A stretch of DNA of 64,000 nucleotides. Source: Porticoccaceae bacterium (GTDB taxonomy: Bacteria; Pseudomonadota; Gammaproteobacteria; Pseudomonadales; Porticoccaceae). The notes beneath the pieces are model-generated. The model made no database searches and was not told where the DNA came from. It saw only the letters and a program-made list of their open reading frames with translations. The stretch is taken from positions 18,485 through 82,484 of the forward strand of contig JAJFKC010000045.1 in the NCBI GenBank assembly GCA_021773435.1, written 5' to 3'. The first letter of the stretch is position 1. Each line of letters opens with the position of its first letter. Below, in pieces: positions 15,500 to 24,357 of this stretch. The position numbers were made by a program, and so were the translations under genes.

Positions 15500-18115
15500 A
15501 TGATCAAAGACCACCTGTTTAACTTCGCATTTCAATACCCCAAACGCGTATTTCTATTGATGGCCACCGCCGTTATCGTCTTTGGCGCGATGATACCGAT
15601 GATCATTATCGACACTGACCCTGAAAATATGCTGCCCTCCGATCAGGAGGATCGAGTATTCCACGAGGAGGTGAAAAAGAAATTCGGCATCAACGATCTG
15701 ATCGTGGTCGGTATGGTCAATGAACAAGGCATCTACAACCCCCGCTCCCTCGGCACCTTGCACACCCTCGCTAATGAAATATTGAAGATAGAAGGCATCG
15801 TGCCACAGGATGTACTGTCTATCCCCACGGTCGACAATATTTCCCAGGACGGCCCCGGCACGATTCGCTTTCAATGGATGATGAACCAGCCCCCCGAAAC
15901 CGCTGAGGCCGCTCACGACATTCAAGCAGCTATCGAAAACCTGCCATTTCTAAACAACACCATCGCCTCACCCGATGGTCAGGCAAGCGCCATCTACATC
16001 CCCATTCTTCACAAAGACCAATCCTACCGCATCGTCTCTGAAGTCGAAGACATCATCGAGACATTGGACACAGACGATAAGTTTTACATCACCGGCCTAC
16101 CGGTCGCGGAGGACACGTTTGGCGTCGAGATGTTCTTACAGATGGCCACCTCTGCCCCCGTTGCTGGCCTGCTGGTATTTCTGTTGATGTGGTATTTCTT
16201 CCGTAGCCTGGCGCTGATTGCCTCGCCGATGATTCTCGCCATGGTCGCCATTATCTGCACCATGGGGCTGTTAATCGGCATGGGCTACACCGTCCACATC
16301 ATGAGCTCCATGATCATGATCTTTCTTATGCCCATAGCGGTGGTCGACTCAGTCCATCTGCTGTCCGAGTTTTCTGACCGATATCATGAGGGCACCACAC
16401 CAGAAGCAGCCATGAAAGAAGTCCTGGATCATCTGTTTACGCCGATGCTCTTTACCTCTCTGACCTCAGCAGCGGGCTTTGCCGCACTGGCTCTCACGCC
16501 TATCCCGCCGGTTCAGGTATTTGGCCTGTTTATCGCCTTTGGTGTGATGTTGGCGTTTTTATTAACCGTGACATTTATTCCTGCCTACATCGTCTCGTTA
16601 TCGCCAGAACGACTCAGCAAGCTGGCTGCAATTACACCTCACGATGATGACAAGGGGCCTTTAGCTAGCAGCCTAAAAGCCCTTGGCAGAGGCAGCCTGG
16701 CATGGCCGAAAATCATGCTCCTGGTCTTTCTCGGCATTACCGCGATCAGCATTACCGGCGTCACAAAAATTGTTATAAACGATAATCCTTTCCAATGGTT
16801 TCAGGAATCTCACCGTTTACGGATTGCCGATAAAGTACTCAACGACCATTTTGCCGGCACCTACAACGCCTTTATTGTTCTCGACCAACACAACGACGCT
16901 GAGCTCGAAGCACAATTTAACCAGCACACCGACGACATCATCAAGCGAGCGGAGAGCAGCGGCGTCAAGCTCACAAGCCTGTGGCAAGCGCTCAAACAGG
17001 ACGCCTCCGATTCGGCAAAAAATACTGGCGCTACTGACGAGGAAGCAGCAAGCACCTTCCCCGATAGCTCCTTCCCCCAATTTATGCAAAGCCTGGTACT
17101 AAAAATTGATGACCGATTATTTGATGCTGACGTCCGCCAGGTGGCTTATCTTGAAGCATTGCTAGTTGCAACCGAAGAACAACTCAACGCAAGCAAATAC
17201 TTTCAGCAACCTGAGGCATTGGCCTATATCGAAGCCATGCAGGAAGCTTTGCTAAGCACCGGCATCGTCGGCAAAAGTAATTCGGTAACAGACGTGGTTA
17301 AAACTGTGTATCGAGAACTCAATGAAGGCAGGGCAGATTATTATCGGATTCCCGACTCTCCCGCCGCCGTCGCTCAGACCCTACTCAGCTATCAGTCATC
17401 CCACCGGCCTCAGGATCTATGGCGCATGGTCACCCCGAACCAGCGTTCTGCCTCAATATGGCTGCAGTTAAAAAGCGGCAATAACGTCGATATGACCCAG
17501 GTCGTAGATTTTGTCGACGATTACCTGTTAAGCCATCCTCTGCCGCCAGGCGTAGAAATGCGTTGGGCAGGCCTGACCTACATCAACGTGGTGTGGCAGG
17601 AAGCCATGGTAAAAGGCATGGTCGGCAGCCTGCTGGGTGCCTTTGCCGTCGTGTTTATTATGATGGTTGTACTGTTTCGCTCTATCCTGTTCGGCGTTCT
17701 GGCGATGATCCCCCTGTCAGCGACAATTTTGTTTATCTACGGCATCGTCGGCTGGGCTGGCAAAGACTACGATATGCCGGTGGCCATATTGTCAGCGCTG
17801 TCGCTGGGCTTGTCGGTGGATTTCGCCATCCATTTTGTCCAGCGTATGCGGGAGATGGTCGACAAACACGGCAGCTTTGCACAAGCCATTCCGCTGATGT
17901 TTGAAGAACCAGCCCGTGCTATTTCAAGGAATGCCATCGTCATTGCGGTGGGCTTCTTGCCCCTGTTGCTATCACCTCTGGTGCCCTACAACACGGTGGG
18001 CATGTTCCTGGCAGCGATCATGATTATTTCCTGCCTTACCACTCTGATCATCCTGCCAATCTTGATGACCTACATGAAACGCTTCCTGTTTAAGTCAGAC
18101 GAGGTAAATCCCTAA
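15500..18115 (+). CDS. RND superfamily transporter, MMPL type
   Basis: An 871-residue inner-membrane permease with two homologous halves, each a TM helix, a large periplasmic loop and five clustered TM helices. The first loop opens with DTDPENMLPSDQEDRVF, typical of MMPL/HAE3-like exporters. TM4-equivalent charged motifs appear as IAVVDSVHLLSEFSDR in half 1 and GLSVDFAIHFVQRM in half 2. Such RND proteins move lipids, hopanoids or other hydrophobic molecules using proton flow. It is the first gene of an operon: its stop and the ATG of the LolA-like gene overlap by one base (TAATG), and an outer-membrane barrel gene follows. The three together look like a trans-envelope lipid transport system. 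Substrate is unknown. Confidence 0.9.
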   Translation: MIKDHLFNFAFQYPKRVFLLMATAVIVFGAMIPMIIIDTDPENMLPSDQEDRVFHEEVKKKFGINDLIVVGMVNEQGIYNPRSLGTLHTLANEILKIEGIVPQDVLSIPTVDNISQDGPGTIRFQWMMNQPPETAEAAHDIQAAIENLPFLNNTIASPDGQASAIYIPILHKDQSYRIVSEVEDIIETLDTDDKFYITGLPVAEDTFGVEMFLQMATSAPVAGLLVFLLMWYFFRSLALIASPMILAMVAIICTMGLLIGMGYTVHIMSSMIMIFLMPIAVVDSVHLLSEFSDRYHEGTTPEAAMKEVLDHLFTPMLFTSLTSAAGFAALALTPIPPVQVFGLFIAFGVMLAFLLTVTFIPAYIVSLSPERLSKLAAITPHDDDKGPLASSLKALGRGSLAWPKIMLLVFLGITAISITGVTKIVINDNPFQWFQESHRLRIADKVLNDHFAGTYNAFIVLDQHNDAELEAQFNQHTDDIIKRAESSGVKLTSLWQALKQDASDSAKNTGATDEEAASTFPDSSFPQFMQSLVLKIDDRLFDADVRQVAYLEALLVATEEQLNASKYFQQPEALAYIEAMQEALLSTGIVGKSNSVTDVVKTVYRELNEGRADYYRIPDSPAAVAQTLLSYQSSHRPQDLWRMVTPNQRSASIWLQLKSGNNVDMTQVVDFVDDYLLSHPLPPGVEMRWAGLTYINVVWQEAMVKGMVGSLLGAFAVVFIMMVVLFRSILFGVLAMIPLSATILFIYGIVGWAGKDYDMPVAILSALSLGLSVDFAIHFVQRMREMVDKHGSFAQAIPLMFEEPARAISRNAIVIAVGFLPLLLSPLVPYNTVGMFLAAIMIISCLTTLIILPILMTYMKRFLFKSDEVNP

Positions 18116-18933
18116 TGAAAAACCTGCCAAATCTAATTGGGCTGATTGCCCTGGCCTTTGTTACAAACCTTGCGCTTGCCGATGAAACCGACGTTGAACA
18201 AATCGTTAGCAAGGCGAACCATATTGCCTTTTATCAGGGTAAAGATGGCCGCGCCGAATCCCGTATGTTGATCACCGACGGCGGCGGCAATAGGCAGGTC
18301 CGGCAATTTACTATTTTGCGCAAAGACCGCCTTACCAAAGACAACAGCACACAGAATGACGCTGACCAGGATTTCCTGGTCTTATTTAGCCGACCGGCAG
18401 ATGTGCGCAATACCCTGTTTCGCGTCGTCAAACATACCGACACCGATGATGACCGCTGGCTGTACCTGCCCGGCCTGGATCTAGTCAAACGAATATCCTC
18501 CGGCGATAAAAGAACCAGTTTCGTCGGCTCCCATTTCTTTTATGAAGACATCTCAGGTCGCAGCCTGACAGCGGATAAACATAAATTGATCGAAACTACC
18601 GATCAACACTACGTCGTTAACAATATTCCGCTAGACCCCAATAGCGTTGAATTCGCGTCCTACACGGTATGGATCGACAAACATAATTGGATGCCGGTAA
18701 AAACTGAATACACCGATGCAGCTGGCAAGGTTTATCGCCGCATCGAAGCGCTAAAAATAGAAGATATCGATGGTTTTGCCACCGCTACCCGGATGCAGGC
18801 CTCCGATCTGCGCTCAGGTGGCTCGACCCTCACCGAAATGCGCTCTATCCAGTACGACCTGGGTTTACCGGACGATATTTTTTCCGAGCGCTCTCTGCGT
18901 AACCCACCTCAACAATGGTTCAAACGGAAATAA
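18115..18933 (+). CDS. Outer membrane lipoprotein-sorting protein (LolA-like fold)
   Basis: A 272-residue periplasmic protein with a signal peptide (MKNLPNLIGLIALAF, cleavage near ALA-DET). The mature part has the pattern of the LolA-like family often encoded beside RND permeases: FSRPADVRNTLFRVV, DDRWLYLPGLDLVKRISS, then SFVGSHFFYEDISGR. The fold would carry a hydrophobic ligand between membranes, but the family is distinct from true LolA. It shares a TAATG junction with the RND gene upstream and is 7 bases from the barrel gene downstream, so all three are probably co-expressed. Confidence 0.85.
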   Translation: MKNLPNLIGLIALAFVTNLALADETDVEQIVSKANHIAFYQGKDGRAESRMLITDGGGNRQVRQFTILRKDRLTKDNSTQNDADQDFLVLFSRPADVRNTLFRVVKHTDTDDDRWLYLPGLDLVKRISSGDKRTSFVGSHFFYEDISGRSLTADKHKLIETTDQHYVVNNIPLDPNSVEFASYTVWIDKHNWMPVKTEYTDAAGKVYRRIEALKIEDIDGFATATRMQASDLRSGGSTLTEMRSIQYDLGLPDDIFSERSLRNPPQQWFKRK

Positions 18934-18940
18934 CAGCACA

Positions 18941-20290
18941 ATGCTAATCACTCGCCAGCTTGCGCTAATTGCACTCTTGCTACTTTGTCCGGCACTAGCT
19001 TCTGCTCTACAGCCTTCTGAAAACATGACTCAAACGGATAGTTGGAGCGAAAGCGAAGGAAATGCGTGGGATAACGAAGACTGGGGCAGCGACGAGGAAC
19101 CCGAACACATCATTCACGGTTTCGTCGAAGCCGCTTACGGAACCCGCCTACACAGCAATCAATGGCTAGATCGACACGACACCCTCAACGAAGCGCGCTT
19201 ACGTCTCGACTATTCCCACTACTTTGGCGCAGTCTATGGCAGCTACAAGGGTGATTTCCTGGTCGACGACCTGGCCTGGAACGGCCCCCTAATCGAAAAC
19301 CACACCCGTGAAGCCTTGTTGCGGTTTTCCCTGGGTGCAAACAGCGACATTCAGCTCGGTCGCCAGATACTCACCTGGGGCACCGGTGATTTAGTCTTTC
19401 TTAACGACCTCTTCCCTAAAGACTGGGTAGCGTTTTTTTCAGGTCGGGAAATGGAATACCTGAAAGCGCCATCCGACGCGATCAAATTCAGCTACTTCAA
19501 TAAACTCGCCAATATAGACCTCGTGTGGAGTCCAGAATTTGATCCCGATACCTATATGCGCGGAGAACGATTTAGCTATTTTTCACCGCTTGCTGACAGT
19601 ATCGTCGCCGCGCCACCCAGGCTTTCCGTTGACGAGCCAGATACTGGCCTGGACGATGGCGAACTGGCACTGCGACTTTACAAAACTATCAAAGGTTACG
19701 AGTGGGCTGTGTATGGTTATCACGGTTACTTCAAAAGTCCTGTCGGCTTTGACCCCAAAAGTGGACTCAATTATTTCCCAAAACTTTCCTCCCTGGGTGC
19801 CAGTGTACGCGGCACAGTTATGCGTGGCATCGGTAATATGGAAATTGCCTGGTACCAGTCTGAGCAAGACCGGGACGGCACCGACCCGTTTATTCCCAAT
19901 AGCCAATTACGCTTTTTAAGCGGCTACGAACAAGAGCTAATCACTCGCCTCACCCTGAGTTTGCAGTACTATCTGGAATGGACTCAGGATTATGACCAGC
20001 TAAAAGATAATTCTCTGCTATCGGATAAAGAACCCGAAGAATATCGGCAAGTGCTCACTACCCGAATCAACTACCGCTCCCCCCAGGAAAAATTAACACT
20101 TTCACTGTTTTTGTTTTATTCTCCTACGGATGATGATTTTTTTGCCTTACCAAGAATTATTTATCGACTGTCCGATTCATGGTCCAGCGAAGTCGGCATG
20201 AACATTATGGGTGGCAAAGAGAATTTTACTTTCTTTGGCCAGTTTGAAGAAAACAGCAGTGTCTTTACCCGAATAAGATATAGCTTTTGA
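18941..20290 (+). CDS. Outer-membrane beta-barrel protein, DUF1302-like
   Basis: A 449-residue protein starting at ATG 18941, 7 bases after the LolA-like gene. It has a signal peptide (RQLALIALLLLCPALASA), an acidic Trp/Glu/Asp-rich linker of about 35 residues, then alternating amphipathic strands such as HGFVEAAYGTRLHS, NEARLRLDYSHYFGAVYG and DIQLGRQILTWGTGDLVFL, ending in the outer-membrane signature FTRIRYSF with terminal Phe. The GRQ-xxTWG segment is shared with DUF1302 barrel proteins. It probably forms the outer-membrane pore of the RND/LolA-like system; whether it imports or exports is open. Confidence 0.82.
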   Translation: MLITRQLALIALLLLCPALASALQPSENMTQTDSWSESEGNAWDNEDWGSDEEPEHIIHGFVEAAYGTRLHSNQWLDRHDTLNEARLRLDYSHYFGAVYGSYKGDFLVDDLAWNGPLIENHTREALLRFSLGANSDIQLGRQILTWGTGDLVFLNDLFPKDWVAFFSGREMEYLKAPSDAIKFSYFNKLANIDLVWSPEFDPDTYMRGERFSYFSPLADSIVAAPPRLSVDEPDTGLDDGELALRLYKTIKGYEWAVYGYHGYFKSPVGFDPKSGLNYFPKLSSLGASVRGTVMRGIGNMEIAWYQSEQDRDGTDPFIPNSQLRFLSGYEQELITRLTLSLQYYLEWTQDYDQLKDNSLLSDKEPEEYRQVLTTRINYRSPQEKLTLSLFLFYSPTDDDFFALPRIIYRLSDSWSSEVGMNIMGGKENFTFFGQFEENSSVFTRIRYSF

Positions 20291-20345
20291 TAAACGACCC
20301 TCGACTTGAAAGTGACAAACCCAGGCTTATTTACCGGAGAACACC

Positions 20346-20717
20346 ATGACCAACGCCCAACAATTTATTCAACAAGCCAAAGCCAAAGTGCGCTGCATTG
20401 AACTCCCACAAGCCCGTAAACTACTCAGCAGCGGCAATATCACTTTGCTCGATGTCAGAGAAAAAATAGAACATGACGCAGGTCATATCGAAGGTTCAAA
20501 ACATATTTCTCGCGGCGTGCTAGAAATGCAGATTGAAAACCACCCGGATTTTCAGAACAAAGACGCGGCCGTTATTGTCTACTGCAAATCCGGTGGCCGC
20601 TCTGCCCTCGCTACAGCGACACTTCAGGAGATGGGGTTTACTCAGCTCTACAGCCTCGAAGGTGGTTTTGACGGCTGGAGCAAAGATCAGGCGGTACCAG
20701 AAGGCATTAACGATTAA
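20346..20717 (+). CDS. Rhodanese-like domain protein
   Basis: A 123-residue single-domain rhodanese. It carries LLDVREKIEHDAGHIEGSKH (CH2A-like) and the active-site loop CKSGGRS with the persulfide-forming Cys, followed by LYSLEGGFDGWSKD. There is no export signal, so it is cytosolic. GGAG stands just before the ATG. Rhodaneses move sulfane sulfur; its place upstream of an MBL-hydrolase remnant and pmpAB argues for a role in (per)sulfide handling. Confidence 0.9.
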   Translation: MTNAQQFIQQAKAKVRCIELPQARKLLSSGNITLLDVREKIEHDAGHIEGSKHISRGVLEMQIENHPDFQNKDAAVIVYCKSGGRSALATATLQEMGFTQLYSLEGGFDGWSKDQAVPEGIND

Positions 20718-20896
20718 TTGATCATTTATCGAGACGGGTTATACCTGCTAAGTCTCCTCCACGCGCAACGTCAGTAAGTCCGGTTTTAAAAACCGGAACC
20801 TGGAATCAACCTGCTCTTTCTTTCGATTGAAAAAAACATAAGAACAAGCCATTTATTCCTGATTAAGACCAAAAAGGATCACAAACTGCTTCCATA

Positions 20897-20918
20897 TATA
20901 TTAGATTATGATAATATA
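20897..20918. promoter_or_regulatory. AT-rich inverted repeat, candidate ArsR-type operator
   Basis: TATATTA (20897-20903) and TAATATA (20912-20918) form a perfect 7-bp inverted repeat with an 8-base spacer. It is about 30 bases upstream of the MBL remnant and pmpAB. Related sulfur loci are controlled by BigR/SqrR-type ArsR repressors that bind AT-rich palindromes over the promoter, but no such regulator gene is in this window, so the assignment is inference. Confidence 0.45.
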
Positions 20919-20949
20919 CTAACTTAATGTGACACCAACTCACGCGGGA

Positions 20950-21181
20950 ATGAGCATGATGGAAGTAAAGACTTATTTTGATCAGGACACAGCCACCTTC
21001 ACTCATCTGGTCTGGGACGATAAGTCCATGCAGGCAGCGATTATCGATCCGTTGAGCGCACACTGGGCTTCCCGGTAACCAGCGCCTGCTCCTTTATTAC
21101 GACTATCCCAAAGCCGGTGCCTTCCCACCGCCCGAAAGCAACGGCGTTTCCTATCTAAAAACACCCCTTAATAAACTCTAA
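20950..21181 (+). pseudogene. Remnant of an MBL-fold metallohydrolase (persulfide dioxygenase-like), large internal deletion
   Basis: The N-terminal piece from ATG 20950 reads MSMMEVKTYFDQDTATFTHL, then VWDDKSMQAAIIDPL, which is the first beta hairpin of MBL-fold persulfide dioxygenase/Blh-like proteins. The frame then hits TAA shortly after. A second frame gives the extreme C-terminus of the same family (KAGAFPPPESNGVSYLKTPL) and stops at TAA 21179-21181, 12 bases before pmpA. The middle of the protein, including the HxHxDH zinc site, is missing, so about 200 codons appear deleted between roughly 21055 and 21100. The locus otherwise keeps the usual partners (rhodanese, pmpA, pmpB). The gene cannot make an active enzyme. 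Confidence 0.75.
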
Positions 21182-21193
21182 CTGGAGCAATTA

Positions 21194-21616
21194 ATGCACC
21201 CTTTTATTTTAGCCACCCTCGGTGGCTGGCTCATCGGCATTGCCGCTGTCATGATGATGGGACTCAAGGGCCGCATCAGCGGTGTTAGTGGCATTTTGAC
21301 CGGTGCCCTAACCGAACCCGCTGACGAACGACTTTGGCGCTTGCTGTTTGTTGTTGGCATCATTATTGGCGGGGCCATCCCGGTAGCGCTATCCGTGGAT
21401 TTTAAGCCACCAGAGCCAGACGCCAGCGTCCTGATAATTATCATCGGTGGTTTGCTGGTCGGCCTTGGCACTGGCCTGGGTAGTGGCTGCACCAGCGGCC
21501 ACGGCATTTGTGGTATTTCCCGTCTGTCACCGCGCTCGATTGTCGCCACCTGTACCTTTATGGCCGCCGGTTTTATTTGCGTCTATCTACTTCGTCATGT
21601 CTTTGGAGTGTTGTGA
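21194..21616 (+). CDS. pmpA: YeeE/YedE family sulfur-transport protein, first subunit
   Basis: A 140-residue membrane protein with about four TM helices. The conserved segment GLGSGCTSGHGICGISRLS carries the Cys residues through which YeeE/YedE proteins pass sulfur compounds such as thiosulfate. It is a half-length protein that needs a partner, encoded next by pmpB; a single base separates the two genes. A GGAG lies 7 bases before its ATG. Role inferred: import of a sulfur-containing ion linked to the neighbouring rhodanese. Confidence 0.85.
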   Translation: MHPFILATLGGWLIGIAAVMMMGLKGRISGVSGILTGALTEPADERLWRLLFVVGIIIGGAIPVALSVDFKPPEPDASVLIIIIGGLLVGLGTGLGSGCTSGHGICGISRLSPRSIVATCTFMAAGFICVYLLRHVFGVL

Positions 21617-21617
21617 T

Positions 21618-22049
21618 ATGAGTCATCAAAAAGCAGGCAAGCTGATTTCTGCCCTGGCATCCGGGATTGTCTTCGGTCTGGGTATGGCGGTCTCTGGCAT
21701 GACCAATACCGACCGCATCCAGGGTTTCCTCGATATCGCTGGGCAATGGGATCCTACCCTTGCCTTTGTTATGGGCAGTGGGCTGCTGGTCACTTTTATC
21801 GGCTATAAATTCGTACTGAAAAACCCGACACCACTCTTTGCCGATACTTTCGCCGTCCCGACCCGAACCGATATCGATAAAGCCCTGCTAATCGGCGCGA
21901 TTATGTTTGGTACCGGCTGGGGGCTAGTTGGTTACTGCCCCGGCCCCGCCATTGCCGGTTTAAGTTATGGTTATAGCTCTACGCTGCTTTTTGTGCCGGT
22001 CATGGTCCTTGGTTTGCTGCTCGCCAAACCCCTGGGTAAGCTTTTATAG
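21618..22049 (+). CDS. pmpB: YeeE/YedE family sulfur-transport protein, second subunit
   Basis: A 143-residue membrane protein beginning MSHQKAGKLISAL at ATG 21618, one base after the pmpA stop; the longer frame upstream lies wholly inside pmpA. It has several TM helices (SGIVFGLGMAVSGMTN) and the conserved GYCPGPAIAGL segment with the functional Cys. It pairs with PmpA to form a full YeeE/YedE-like transporter. A 13-bp tandem duplication overlaps its stop codon. Confidence 0.87.
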   Translation: MSHQKAGKLISALASGIVFGLGMAVSGMTNTDRIQGFLDIAGQWDPTLAFVMGSGLLVTFIGYKFVLKNPTPLFADTFAVPTRTDIDKALLIGAIMFGTGWGLVGYCPGPAIAGLSYGYSSTLLFVPVMVLGLLLAKPLGKLL

Positions 22050-22070
22050 CACCCGCCTATAGCACCAGCC
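22045..22070. repeat. 2 x 13 bp tandem repeat at the pmpB stop
   Basis: TATAGCACCCGCC (22045-22057) and TATAGCACCAGCC (22058-22070) differ at one base. The first copy includes the pmpB TAG stop. Confidence 0.8.
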
Positions 22071-22589
22071 TAACAACAGCAGTCCGGTCAAGGGATTTGC
22101 CGGACTTGAACCAGGCACACAGTTACATACACAGCCAGGCACAGCTTTAGAACCCCCCTCCTTTTCTAAAAAGTCCTACCTTTATTCTGCTCAATTTATC
22201 GTCCACTGCCCACCACATTCGCCCGCCACATCTGCGGTCCCAGTGTGGCAGCTTGTCCCGATTACCACCCCCTGAAAATACCCACTCGACTAATTGAAAA
22301 ATCAAAAAATCTATTCCAACGCTCATAAGCCAATAGCTTTGGTAATATTTATTCCTCTATACTCCGAAGCTTAGAATATAAACATAACTATAAAGAGTGA
22401 GGCTAACACCCAACACTGCGGGCTATTCCCGCCCTAAACTGACTCATTACTTATCCGACGCGGCGAAGCACGCATTGTTAATTTCAGAAACGAAATGCAT
22501 CCAAAACTGCAAAACCATCGCCCTCGGTAATCCCTCACCCTCGGAAATTAAAGTTTTAAATAATCAACACCAACTAAGGATGAACAACC
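22071..22589. other. Intergenic region with one hairpin, about 520 bp
   Basis: The stem AGTCCGG (22081-22087) and CCGGACT (22100-22106) with a 12-base loop follows pmpB and may end its transcript, though it has no T run. The remainder shows no convincing gene; a 66-codon open frame at 22397-22597 lacks a ribosome site and overlaps the start of the amidohydrolase gene. Confidence 0.5.
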
Positions 22590-23960
22590 ATGGCTAAAGA
22601 TATTGTATTGCGCAATGTTCGACTGATAGACGGGATCGCGGATCAAGCCCGTGACAATGTATCCATTGTTATCAGTGGCGATCGCATCAAAGCGATTACT
22701 ACTGATGGCGGCCCTTCTGGGCCAAATGTGGAAGTCATCGACCTGGCGGGTAAAACCGTGATGCCGGGGCTGATCGACACTCACGTCCATAGCACCCTGG
22801 TCAGCGATATCGACCTGTCATTATTTCTGGCAACGGGCGTCACCACCGCTCGTGACGTCGGTGGCCGACTCGATAAAGTGCTTACTTTGCGGGAACGCCT
22901 GAGTAAAGGCGAAGTCCTCGGCCCACGACTTTTTGTCTGTGGGCCGCTACTGGATGGCGGCCACAAAACCTTTCCAGACGGAGCCTTCGGGGAAATTCTC
23001 GATACCGTAACCTCGGTGGAGGCTGCCCCAGGGAAGATCAATTCATTACTGGATGCTGGTGTCGATGGTATAAAACTGTATTTTGGGATGACACCCGACA
23101 TCATGGAGGCCTGCTTAAACACCGTCGACAAGCAGGTTCCGGTGACCGGACATATCGGCGCAACGACAGCCATTGAAGCCATCAAGCTGGGTATCGATGG
23201 CCTGGAGCATATGTGGATTTCACCCTACAACAACATTTGCCCGGTAGAAATGCGCTTTGGCCCTGAAATGTCGATGATGAGTTCGAGGTTCCCGAAGGTC
23301 ACGTTCCAGGGCTGGGAAGAGGCTGATCTCCAGGGACCTGGCGCTCAGGAGCTGTTTAACTTAATGGCTGAGAAGCAGGTCAAAATGGGCACTACCCTCG
23401 ATCTTCTGTGGGTAGACAACATTGGTATCGAAGAAGCTTTGAAAGACACCGACCGAATCTATATTCCTGAATCAGGTTTAGCGCATCAGCGTTCTCTGGC
23501 CAAGGTCGTGAAGGCCGGTGAAGAATGGGATATTCACACCGGTTACCCGCCCGGTAATGGCAAAAAAGCGCTGGAGAAACAAAAAGAAGCGGTGCGGATT
23601 CTTCATGATAAAGGCGGTGTGATTGTTGGCGGCACCGACTGCTGTGGCATCGCCTATCCGCCCCCCGGCTTTGCCCTGTGGCGGGAAGCGGAATTACTGG
23701 CTGATGCAATCGGTGATATGGCCGCGCTCAAAGCCATTACCGCCTCTGCGGCATCAGCCCTGCGCAAGGAAGACGAGCTGGGCACCATTAAGCCCGGTTG
23801 CTACGCTGATATTCTAGTGCTTGAAAAAGATCCGTCGGAAGATGTGAAAAACTTGCGCAGCCTTGAGCGGGTCTTCCGCAGCGGCGTTGAATATGATCCT
23901 AAGGGCTTGCTCGCGGCTTACCCGGCGCGAGATTTCGATAATCTGGGGATGGCTTCTTAG
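22590..23960 (+). CDS. Amidohydrolase family protein (imidazolonepropionase-like)
   Basis: A 456-residue metal-dependent hydrolase of the amidohydrolase superfamily. MAKDIVLRNVRLIDGI and VMPGLIDTHVHSTL show the N-terminal beta sandwich and the HxH metal site; GHIGATTAIEAIKLG supplies a further His and GTDCCGIAYPP the catalytic Asp region, followed by the closing strand GCYADILVLEKDP. There is no signal peptide. Relatives hydrolyse cyclic amides, dipeptides or organophosphates, and the substrate here cannot be assigned. AAGGA lies before the ATG. It stands alone, convergent with the thiolase-DUF35 operon. Confidence 0.85.
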   Translation: MAKDIVLRNVRLIDGIADQARDNVSIVISGDRIKAITTDGGPSGPNVEVIDLAGKTVMPGLIDTHVHSTLVSDIDLSLFLATGVTTARDVGGRLDKVLTLRERLSKGEVLGPRLFVCGPLLDGGHKTFPDGAFGEILDTVTSVEAAPGKINSLLDAGVDGIKLYFGMTPDIMEACLNTVDKQVPVTGHIGATTAIEAIKLGIDGLEHMWISPYNNICPVEMRFGPEMSMMSSRFPKVTFQGWEEADLQGPGAQELFNLMAEKQVKMGTTLDLLWVDNIGIEEALKDTDRIYIPESGLAHQRSLAKVVKAGEEWDIHTGYPPGNGKKALEKQKEAVRILHDKGGVIVGGTDCCGIAYPPPGFALWREAELLADAIGDMAALKAITASAASALRKEDELGTIKPGCYADILVLEKDPSEDVKNLRSLERVFRSGVEYDPKGLLAAYPARDFDNLGMAS

Positions 23961-24012
23961 GGGCTTTTAACACCAACTCCAAACAGCGCTCAGCCCGTAA
24001 CAATAAATTCGG

Positions 24013-24270
24013 CTACTTGTTTTTGTACTGAGCCTGCCTGCGCTGACGTTCGAGGTCGTCTTCACGACGGCTTCGGGCGATCTGGCCGATGGCCCGCTCC
24101 AACTCCATTTCCAGTTCTTTCATGGCCAGACGCACCGGGTGCAAATTGGGATGGCCCGGCGGTTCTTTGATCCCGGCAGCGTAACTGGCCTGTAAGTTAT
24201 CTGTTGCCTCTAATACCGGTTTAAGCTGGTTGAGCAATCGTTGGGCCTTATCAAAATCCTGGGTGGGCAT
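24013..24270 (-). CDS. Small coiled-coil protein of unknown function
   Basis: An 85-residue protein not recognised as a known family. It is predicted to be largely helical: DFDKAQRLLNQLKPVLEAT, a Pro/His-containing turn (KEPPGHPNLHPVRL), then AMKELEMELERAIGQIA and a strongly charged Arg/Gln-rich tail. AAGG lies about 8 bases before the ATG. It is third in a minus-strand series after the SCP-x-type thiolase and DUF35 genes (87-base gap), so it may be part of, or regulate, that complex. The function is unknown. Confidence 0.65.
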   Translation of the reverse strand: MPTQDFDKAQRLLNQLKPVLEATDNLQASYAAGIKEPPGHPNLHPVRLAMKELEMELERAIGQIARSRREDDLERQRRQAQYKNK

Positions 24271-24357
24271 GGGCTTACCTTTCTAGCTATCTACTCTATT
24301 TTTTCTGCCTACCTGTTGCGCAATTTTGTTTCGAACGACACAGGCTAACTCATTAAA

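Noticed and set aside
20779..20797. TCCGG/CCGGA palindrome after the rhodanese gene as terminator
   Set aside because: The stem has an A/T-rich, nearly self-complementary centre and no T run; evidence too weak to list.
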